This document shows positions 8,586 to 14,931 of a DNA stretch of 57,532 nt, in pieces. The first letter of the stretch is position 1. The number at the start of each line of letters is the position of its first letter. The stretch is taken from assembly GCA_014361245.1 (NCBI GenBank), contig JACIWB010000003.1:1-57532 (forward strand), in the 5' to 3' direction. This DNA is from Thermoplasmatales archaeon. GTDB taxonomy: Archaea > Thermoplasmatota > E2 > UBA202 > JdFR-43. Below the pieces are notes generated by a model, which did not search any database, was not told where the DNA came from, and saw only the letters and a program-made list of their open reading frames with translations. Both the position numbers and the translations under genes were made by a program.

Positions 8586-9493
8586 AAAAAATTCTGGTTG
8601 CTTTTGCTATTTTTTTGCTTTTTGGATGCATTAAAAATGAGGATATGGACAAAGATGGATTGCCAGATGAAATTGAGCAAACTGGATGGAGTATAACAGT
8701 GATTTATGCTGGAGAGAAAAATCCTGTAAAATATAATGTTACTTGTGATCCATGCAAGACAGATACAGATGGAGATGGATTAACTGATTTTGAAGAAAGT
8801 CCTTATTCAGGAAATCTTTTTCCAAGTGATCCATGCAAGACAGATACAGATGGAGATGGATTAACTGACTTTGAAGAAATAAAAATTTTTGAAACAAATC
8901 CAGCCAACTGGAAAGACGATATAGATGGTGATAATGTATGGTGGGGTAGCGATTATGAAGAAATAAATTTTTATAGAGGCATTGGGATAGATGATGAAAA
9001 AATAAAGGAATATATTCGAAATCCTGATGTTGATGGAGATGGGGTAAGAGATGGAGAGGATATAAATCCAATAAGAAATCTGAGTGTGGATGTAGTTATA
9101 AAATATATAAAGATTACATCTGATATGGGGGATAGTGACAACCTTATAGATTTGGTAATAAATATTTCGAGTGGAATAGATTGGGTGCAAGCAGGTCCAA
9201 TATATGTTTTACCCAATGAGAATTTTACTTTAAATCAAACTTTCCATTTGGATTTAAATGATGAAGGCGAACCAGGCAACGGAACAAGCCCAATATGGAT
9301 AGTATTATATGATATGGATACAAAAATCACAGAGAAAAATTATAGCGATTATGTCTGGGATTATGATACAATAAATGTTTATGGAAATACTTCTTTCTAC
9401 AAAAATTTAAAAATACCAGATGATTGCATAGAATATCACATAAGAGGAACAGAAGGAGAAATGGGTTTTGAAATAATTGATACTTCTTCCTGA
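8582..9493 (+). CDS. Calcium-binding repeat lipoprotein
   Basis: 303 residues. The N-terminus is a short hydrophobic signal ending in FGC, a lipobox-like site, so the mature protein is probably lipid-anchored. It then carries Asp-rich thrombospondin type-3-like loops (DKDGLPDE, DTDGDGLTDFEE twice, DVDGDGVRDGED), a calcium-binding motif common in archaeal surface proteins. The two DTDGDGLTDFEE loops come from an 81-base direct repeat in the DNA. The C-terminal half is a beta-rich domain of unknown function. It is third in the envelope cassette, overlapping its neighbour by ATGA. Its stop codon touches the left attachment repeat of the island, so this is the last resident gene before the insertion. 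Confidence 0.75.
   Translation: MKKILVAFAIFLLFGCIKNEDMDKDGLPDEIEQTGWSITVIYAGEKNPVKYNVTCDPCKTDTDGDGLTDFEESPYSGNLFPSDPCKTDTDGDGLTDFEEIKIFETNPANWKDDIDGDNVWWGSDYEEINFYRGIGIDDEKIKEYIRNPDVDGDGVRDGEDINPIRNLSVDVVIKYIKITSDMGDSDNLIDLVINISSGIDWVQAGPIYVLPNENFTLNQTFHLDLNDEGEPGNGTSPIWIVLYDMDTKITEKNYSDYVWDYDTINVYGNTSFYKNLKIPDDCIEYHIRGTEGEMGFEIIDTSS
8745..8878 (+). repeat. 81-base in-frame tandem duplication
   Basis: The stretch from gtgatccatgcaagac at 8745 recurs at 8826, 81 bases (27 codons) on. Some 50 bases are nearly identical, with one substitution visible (gattttg against gactttg). It duplicates a calcium loop in frame, and the low divergence points to a recent event or to ongoing repeat-number change. 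Confidence 0.8.
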
Positions 9494-9509
9494 AGCGCTG
9501 AGGGTGGGA
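9493..9509. repeat. Left attachment site (att) of island
   Basis: The bases aagcgctgagggtggga are identical, in the same orientation, to 22916-22932, where they form the 3' end of tRNA-Ser and its first trailing bases. Identity stops at the next base on both sides (g against t on the right, g against a on the left). No tRNA body is present here, so this is the tail fragment left by integration. Confidence 0.85.
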
Positions 9510-9946
9510 GTTTTTTGATTTTTTAATATTAAAATTTTTTGTAAGCCAAGAGAAGCCGAATTGTTTTGGTTAAATGTATATATTGCTCCGCCACCCTGAG
9601 ATTGATAAAAATCTAACCAATTTTTTAAAAAGCTCCTCCAAAACTCTTAGACTTTTTTAAACATTTTAGTTAAATGTATGTATATCTCGCCTCTAGTAAG
9701 CCAGCCTTTTAAAAAGGTGCTCCAAAACTCTTAGACTTTTTTAAACACATTTTAGTTTTAGTTAAATATATATAATGGCGTCCATCAAACTAAATGATTC
9801 TCGAAAAGAGTAAAATATGATTTCAACTATATTCTAATTTATTAGAAAATTAAGAAGGAAAAGGAGTTTTGTATCAGGTTTAGAAATTGCAAATCAAGCC
9901 CAGCCAAAAATAATAAATAATTTAAATTTGTTTTGTATTTACATAT
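9494..9946. repeat. Gene-free island end with degenerate direct repeats
   Basis: No ORF is convincing here. A 27-base block beginning tccaaaactcttagac is perfectly repeated at 9637-9663 and 9721-9747, 84 bases apart. The motif gttaaat followed by alternating A/T and G occurs three times (9569, 9669, 9761), and further out gccagcc/taagcca-like and gctcc-like blocks recur in the same order. The copies therefore form degenerate tandem units of roughly 84-100 bases. They may be integrase arm sites, iterons of a former replicon, or repeated promoters; the sequence does not decide. Confidence 0.6.
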
Positions 9947-10396
9947 ATGGCAAAGAGGATTTTGGAGGCAGGGTTTAAACTTTTTCAGCCATGGGCAAAT
10001 GATGTAGTAAAAGGAAAATTGCATCTTCTGGTTCGTTCCATTCCTACGAAGAGAAGGGGAAGAGTAGCAGTTATAGCAACAAGAGGAATAGATGATGTTT
10101 GGCTGAGAAATGCAAGCGAAAAAGAGTTAAAAGAAATAGAAAATAAAATAGGAGCAATAGGAAGTGTGGAAATAAAAGATTGCATTGAAGTAAAGCCAAA
10201 TATGGTAAAAGAAAAACTGATTAAACTTGCTGGCAAAAAATATTGGGACTACTATCCGAAATATTTGATTCCAAAAAAATTACAAAAAGATATGGTTTAT
10301 ATTTGGGTACTAGAAGATGCAAGAGAATGGAAGAAGCCAAAACGGATAGAAGGGGGAGGAATTATTTGGGCAAAATTAAAGTTGGAAGACGAATAA
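9947..10396 (+). CDS. ASCH/PUA-like domain protein
   Basis: 149 residues. The N-terminal pattern FQPWANDVVKGKLHLLVRS followed by GRVAVIAT resembles the ASCH fold (PUA superfamily), whose members open with a P-W-x(n)-G motif, a strand and a G-R-V-x-I strand and are thought to bind RNA or modified nucleic acid. The C-terminal part ends in GGGIIWAKLKL. Related PUA/EVE/ASCH proteins often appear in restriction or defence neighbourhoods as possible readers of modified bases; that role is inference here. Three bases separate it from the NERD gene, so the two are probably co-transcribed. An A/T tract lies just before the ATG and no ribosome-binding site is obvious. Confidence 0.6.
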   Translation: MAKRILEAGFKLFQPWANDVVKGKLHLLVRSIPTKRRGRVAVIATRGIDDVWLRNASEKELKEIENKIGAIGSVEIKDCIEVKPNMVKEKLIKLAGKKYWDYYPKYLIPKKLQKDMVYIWVLEDAREWKKPKRIEGGGIIWAKLKLEDE

Positions 10397-10399
10397 ACC

Positions 10400-11479
10400 A
10401 TGAACAGCAATATTAAATTGTATGTTGGAAAATCGTTTGAAAATAGACACGAAATAGAAGAATTTAATAAGATACTGGCAATAATAAAGGAAAATATAGA
10501 TAGCTTAGGAGATTTTGTTGTAATTTTTGCTAGTTTATTCTTGGAAGGAGAAGAAATTGATTTAATCTTTTTCAACCAAAGTGCGATAATTATTATTGAA
10601 ATGAAAAGTTGGAGTGGAGTTATTAAAGGAAAAGAAAATGGTGATTGGGAAGTAAACGGTAAAAAAGAAAAAAACGCTTTTCAGCAATGCATAAGAAAAA
10701 GATATGCGTTATTCGAGCATCTGAATAAAACTTATCAAAGTATTGTAAAAATTCGCTTTGATGTCTGTGCTTGGGTAGTATGCGATTATGGAGCAGATTG
10801 TTCCGGTGTAGAGTGTAGTGAAAAAAATAAAAAATGGTTTCGTACAATATCTTTGGATGACTTAGGCAAAGAATTAATAATTCAGAGATCGCCTCATGTG
10901 ATAAGAGGGGGTATAGATGAAATAGAAAAAATAGCAAAAAAATTAGCTCTTAAAGAAAAGAATTTTTCAGATTGGATGAAAACAACATTGGATAAACAAT
11001 ATGAGGAGATAAAATATTTGTTTCCAAAAATAGAAGGAGATTATAAAGAATATGTTCTCGAGAAAAACTCTTACCAAGAATATGTAATAAGATACCCTCC
11101 TATTGAGAAAAAGGATATGCCTGTAGTTTGTTTTGTAAGAAATAAAATTACTGGAAAGGAATATATTTCTGCAGCAGTAAGAGTGCCACTCAAAATATGG
11201 GAAGATGTTGAGAATTATATCCAGAATGTGGAATACTCGTGGGATGAACTAGAGAGGGAGGACATAGATATGCAAGAAGAAGGTTTGAGTGTTAGAGTTG
11301 GTCCTCTCATTTCTCATAAAAAAGAGGGAGTACAAGTTGAAATATTAAAAGATGGCAAAAGTTTATTACCTAGCCCAAAAAGAGTATGGTTTAACATGAG
11401 GGGCATTGAACAATTTCAGGATATAATAATGGAAAGAAGAAACGAGGAAAAAGAAGGGAAAAAATGCAAGCCGAACTAA
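10400..11479 (+). CDS. NERD-domain (nuclease-related) protein
   Basis: 359 residues. The N-terminal half has the NERD pattern of a PD-(D/E)xK-like nuclease: an early helix with conserved acidic residues, then GEEIDLIFF and IIIIEMKSWSG (Asp, then Glu-x-Lys, near residues 55-75), followed by NAFQQCIRKRYALFEHL. The C-terminal 200 residues are not recognised. NERD proteins are found in archaea and bacteria, often on plasmids and in defence islands, and are predicted to cut or bind DNA. It follows the ASCH-like gene by three bases. A short ORF begins inside its last codons. The active-site residues look intact; the function is inferred. Confidence 0.75.
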   Translation: MNSNIKLYVGKSFENRHEIEEFNKILAIIKENIDSLGDFVVIFASLFLEGEEIDLIFFNQSAIIIIEMKSWSGVIKGKENGDWEVNGKKEKNAFQQCIRKRYALFEHLNKTYQSIVKIRFDVCAWVVCDYGADCSGVECSEKNKKWFRTISLDDLGKELIIQRSPHVIRGGIDEIEKIAKKLALKEKNFSDWMKTTLDKQYEEIKYLFPKIEGDYKEYVLEKNSYQEYVIRYPPIEKKDMPVVCFVRNKITGKEYISAAVRVPLKIWEDVENYIQNVEYSWDELEREDIDMQEEGLSVRVGPLISHKKEGVQVEILKDGKSLLPSPKRVWFNMRGIEQFQDIIMERRNEEKEGKKCKPN

Positions 11480-11616
11480 GAGAAAAGATAAGTAATTTCT
11501 TGCCTACAATAAAATCTCCAGACAATATTTATGAATTTTTTAAGTTATTAAACTATCCCAAAGAAATCCTGCTCGATAGTTCTTTTAAAAGGAAATTAGA
11601 GGGCAATAAAATTTAA
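11464..11616 (+). pseudogene. 50-codon ORF, likely truncated start of a lost gene
   Basis: An ATG overlapping the end of the NERD gene opens a 50-residue frame (MQAELREKISNFLPTIKS, later YEFFKLLNYPKEILLD and SSFKRKLEG) that ends where the transposase relic begins. The sequence looks like the helical start of a much larger protein, faintly like the front domains of archaeal type IIG restriction-methylase proteins, but that likeness is weak. I read it as the stump of a third gene in the ASCH/NERD operon, cut by an insertion sequence. It could also be a genuine small gene. Confidence 0.4.
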
Positions 11617-12007
11617 GGAGAAAAACAATAGAAAATGGTATAAACTTCATAAATTGTGCAATAGCAAAGGGGAAATATTAGCTTTTGCAATAACTGAAGA
11701 AATGTAAATTCGTCTCTTTTTGAAGATTTTATAGAGCATATAACTGCTTGGCTCTAAAATTTATGGGGATAAAACATATTTTTCAAGAAAGAATTAAAAT
11801 ATTGCTGAAAAGTCTTCTCTTAAGAAAAATGCTTTAGCTAAATGAGAGAGTAAAAAATTTGCAGAAGAAGTTAAATTATTAGGATATGAAAAATGGGTAG
11901 ATAGTTATAAAGAAATATTTAACAAAGGATATTTTTTCAAGAGTTATTTGAAAAACATAAGAGCAATTACTCTTACGAGAATTGCTATTACTCTTGTGAA
12001 TAATTAA
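11617..12007 (+). pseudogene. Decayed IS5-like DDE transposase fragment
   Basis: Pieces of a DDE transposase are readable: RKWYKLHKLCNSKGEILAF with AITEE, then in another frame SSLFEDFIEHI, then a stretch from SKIYGDKTYFSRKN through KNALAK to EVKLLGYEKWVDSYKE. These match the order W-x-KLH, GDKxYxSRKN, RKNAxxK and GYExW seen in IS5/IS1182-type transposases. At least one frame change and two in-frame stops (after SRKN and after NALAK) show it is dead, and both ends of the transposase are missing. I found no terminal inverted repeats. A plain DNA transposon relic. Confidence 0.65.
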
Positions 12008-12157
12008 TGCAATAAAGTAATTTAAAAAATTTAAGAAGGCAAAAATGATTAAAGGCAAAAATAGTAGAATCTATCTTTATTTATTCTTCATGCCCACTAA
12101 TTGCGAAAGATTTATTAAGAAGAGTTATAATTATATTTTTAGGTAAGGAGAATAGAA
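12008..12157 (+). promoter_or_regulatory. Likely promoter and RBS of UvrD/Mod/Res operon
   Basis: The 150 bases between the transposase relic and the helicase gene hold an A/T-rich TATA-like block (ttataattatattttt, about 12125-12140) followed by ggtaaggag, a good Shine-Dalgarno match about 8 bases before the ATG at 12158. Nothing else is recognisable in the stretch. Confidence 0.45.
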
Positions 12158-14929
12158 ATGATAAAAATATCCAGAGAGAGGGGTACTTCATTTTCGAGAT
12201 ACCCGAAGTTGGTTGAAAAAATTTTGGGTAAACCTTTTCAGCTTTCGCTCGATCAAGAGGAGACTGTATTGTCTAGTTCAAAGTATAATAAGGTTATCGC
12301 CGGTGCTGGTGCTGGGAAAACTGAGATTTTGACGAGGAGGATTGTTTACCTTATTTTGGTTAAGGGTGTGGAGCCTTCTTCTATTGTGGCTTTTACTTTT
12401 ACTGAGCGGGCAGCTCAGGCAATGAAGAGTCGTATTTACCAGAGGGTGGGTGAGCTTGACGAGAACAAGTTGGGAAAGTTGGGCGAAATGTATGTTGGAA
12501 CGATTCATGCGTATGCTAAGAGGATTCTTGATGATTATTTTAAGTTTGGGAATTACACCGTTTTGGATGAGAATCAAGAGATTGCTTTTTTGATGAGGCA
12601 TGGTTGGGATATTGGGATTAAAAATTTTGGGCGGAATTATTCTGAGGCTTGTCGGGTTTTTCTTAGGACGGTTAATATGGTTTGGGATGAGATGCTTGAT
12701 CGGAAGAAGCTTGAGGCTAAGGCGCCTGATTTTTGTGAGAAATTGGCACATTATGAGTATCTGTTAGAAAAGCATAAGCTGCTGACTTTTGGGCGCATGA
12801 TTCTTCTTGCGGTTCAGAAGCTTCGTGAGAATCCTGAGACTTTGAGCCACGTTAAGCATCTGATTGTTGATGAATTTCAGGATATTAACCGGGCTCAGGA
12901 AGAGCTGATTCGCCTTGTTGGACGGAATGGGGAGATTTTTGTTGTTGGTGATCCCAGACAAAGCATTTATCAGTGGCGGGGCTCGGACGAGAAGTTTTTT
13001 GATTCTTTTGAGGAGACTTTTAAGGGGACTAAGACTTTTACTATTAGGGAGAATCGTAGAAGTGGCAAAAGAATTGTGGTGAATGCTAACAAGTTTGCCG
13101 GAACTTTTAAGAATGCTCATTATGAGCCTATGGAGGCAACTCGTGGAGAAGACGGTTTTATTGGTTTGATTGAGTTTGAATCACCTGAGGATGAGGCTGT
13201 TTGGATTGCGGATCAGATAGAGGATTTGGTGAAGAAGCGAGGTTTAAATTATTCGGATATTGGTGTGCTTACTCGTAGTGTGCGCTTGGCTGCTGATCAT
13301 CTTGTTGGTATTTTGAAGGAACGGAGGATACCTTACATTGTGGGCGGTAAAGTTGGTTTATTTAAGCGTGATGAGGCACAGGCGTTGGGGCGTATTTTTG
13401 CTTGGTTTTATGAGAAGGGATTTTGGGTTGAGGATCCTCAGCGATATGGCAAGCGGATAACTGGTGATGATCTTCTTTGGACGGCTCTTGATTGTTGGCG
13501 TTCTGTGTATCAGTATAGGATGCCTCGTGATGTGGAGTCAAGGCTTAGGGAGATAAAGGCTAATCTTAACTCGAAGAACTCTTCATATGATAATTTTACG
13601 AGCATATACCAAGATGTGCTGATTATCTTGGGTTTTGAGAATTTGATTCATACTGATCCCAATGATGCAACGATTATGGCTAACTTGGGTCGGTTTAACA
13701 ATTTGTTGACTGATTATGAGACTGCTAATCGGGTTGGGGGTAGGGCTCCTCATTGGAAGGAAGATTTGAGGGGTCTTTGTTGGTTTATGAATAGTTATGC
13801 TGCTTGGGCGTATGAGGAGCAGCCGGCTGATGACATTCGTGGTGTGGATGCGGTTCAGATTATGACCGTGCATCAAGCGAAGGGGTTGGAGTGGCCTGTG
13901 GTGTTCTTGTTTTCGACTGTTGAGGGGCGTTTTCCTTCTAAGATGGTTGGGCGCGAGCTTAATTGGTGTGGTATTCCGCGGGATTTGTTTGATGCGCGTA
14001 GGTATGAGGGTGATTTGGAGGATGAGCGAAGGTTGTTTTATGTGGCTATTACTCGTGCTCGGGATGCTTTGATTGTTAGTTATTTTAAGCGGATGAAGAA
14101 AAGTATGAGTAGAAGTCAGTTTATTGATGATTTAGATCTTAATGTGGTTACGCCTCTTGGGAGGAAGAGGCTTCCGAGTTTTCCTGTTGCCAAGTTGGAG
14201 GTTGCCGATAGTATGTTAACTTTTTCTGCGAGTGAGATTACTGCGTATTTGAGGTGTCCTTATATGTTTTTGTTGAGGAATGTTTATGGATATCAGCCTG
14301 AGCTTGATGAAGCTATTGGTTTTGGTAAGGGTGTTCATTATTGTTTGAGGAGGGCTGTTGAGCTTCTTAAGAAGAATGAGGGGCTTGGTCCTATTACTGC
14401 TGCTGTGCAGGCTGTAGATAACGAGTTTTTTATGCCATTTGTGGCTGGAGATGTTTTCGAGAATTATAAGAAGGGTGCGCGTCGGATTGTTTTGAATTAT
14501 GCTAGAAACTTCGGCGAAGATTTGAGGCAGAGTAGTGAGGTTGAGTATAGGATTGAGTTCCCTATTCATAATGCGACGATTACGGGGAGGATTGATGTGT
14601 TGGGTGATAGAGAGGTTAGGGATTATAAGACGTTGGATTATAGTGAGACTGAGGGTTCGGTGACTATGCAAGAAGCTGAGTTGCAGGTTAGGTTATATGC
14701 TGCTGGTTTGAAGAGTGTTGGCAGAGCGGTGAATGGCGGGTCTGTGGCGTTTTTGAGTAGTGAGGCTCCGGAGATTGTGCCGGTAGATGTTGGCGAGACT
14801 CATGTTCAGAGGGCAGTGAAAGAGGCTGAGCGGGTAGTGGCGAGTATCCGGAATAAGCAGTTTAACTCGAATCCTGGAGAACATTGTGGGGATTGTGATA
14901 TGAGAGATATTTGTAGGTGGAGGTGGTAA
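12158..14929 (+). CDS. UvrD-family helicase fused to RecB/Cas4-like nuclease
   Basis: 923 residues. Superfamily 1A helicase motifs are in order: Walker A AGAGAGKTE (about 48-56), DEFQD (about 237-241), VVGDPRQSIYQWRG, and motif VI RLFYVAITRARD near 630. The last 230 residues form a PD-(D/E)xK nuclease domain of RecB/AddB/Cas4 type: CPYMF near 699, GRIDVLGDREVRDYKT near 810-825, and three further Cys in CGDCDMRDIC near the end, which with the first Cys suit an Fe-S cluster. This makes it an AddA-like DNA-end processing enzyme. It is first in an operon with a DNA methyltransferase and a Res-type helicase. Codons are strongly G/T-rich, unlike the neighbouring host genes, a sign of transfer. Confidence 0.9.
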   Translation: MIKISRERGTSFSRYPKLVEKILGKPFQLSLDQEETVLSSSKYNKVIAGAGAGKTEILTRRIVYLILVKGVEPSSIVAFTFTERAAQAMKSRIYQRVGELDENKLGKLGEMYVGTIHAYAKRILDDYFKFGNYTVLDENQEIAFLMRHGWDIGIKNFGRNYSEACRVFLRTVNMVWDEMLDRKKLEAKAPDFCEKLAHYEYLLEKHKLLTFGRMILLAVQKLRENPETLSHVKHLIVDEFQDINRAQEELIRLVGRNGEIFVVGDPRQSIYQWRGSDEKFFDSFEETFKGTKTFTIRENRRSGKRIVVNANKFAGTFKNAHYEPMEATRGEDGFIGLIEFESPEDEAVWIADQIEDLVKKRGLNYSDIGVLTRSVRLAADHLVGILKERRIPYIVGGKVGLFKRDEAQALGRIFAWFYEKGFWVEDPQRYGKRITGDDLLWTALDCWRSVYQYRMPRDVESRLREIKANLNSKNSSYDNFTSIYQDVLIILGFENLIHTDPNDATIMANLGRFNNLLTDYETANRVGGRAPHWKEDLRGLCWFMNSYAAWAYEEQPADDIRGVDAVQIMTVHQAKGLEWPVVFLFSTVEGRFPSKMVGRELNWCGIPRDLFDARRYEGDLEDERRLFYVAITRARDALIVSYFKRMKKSMSRSQFIDDLDLNVVTPLGRKRLPSFPVAKLEVADSMLTFSASEITAYLRCPYMFLLRNVYGYQPELDEAIGFGKGVHYCLRRAVELLKKNEGLGPITAAVQAVDNEFFMPFVAGDVFENYKKGARRIVLNYARNFGEDLRQSSEVEYRIEFPIHNATITGRIDVLGDREVRDYKTLDYSETEGSVTMQEAELQVRLYAAGLKSVGRAVNGGSVAFLSSEAPEIVPVDVGETHVQRAVKEAERVVASIRNKQFNSNPGEHCGDCDMRDICRWRW

Positions 14930-14931
14930 GT

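Noticed and set aside
9498-9509. A second tRNA gene at the left island end
   Set aside because: Only the 3' acceptor/T-arm fragment is present; the following sequence shows no D-arm or anticodon arm.
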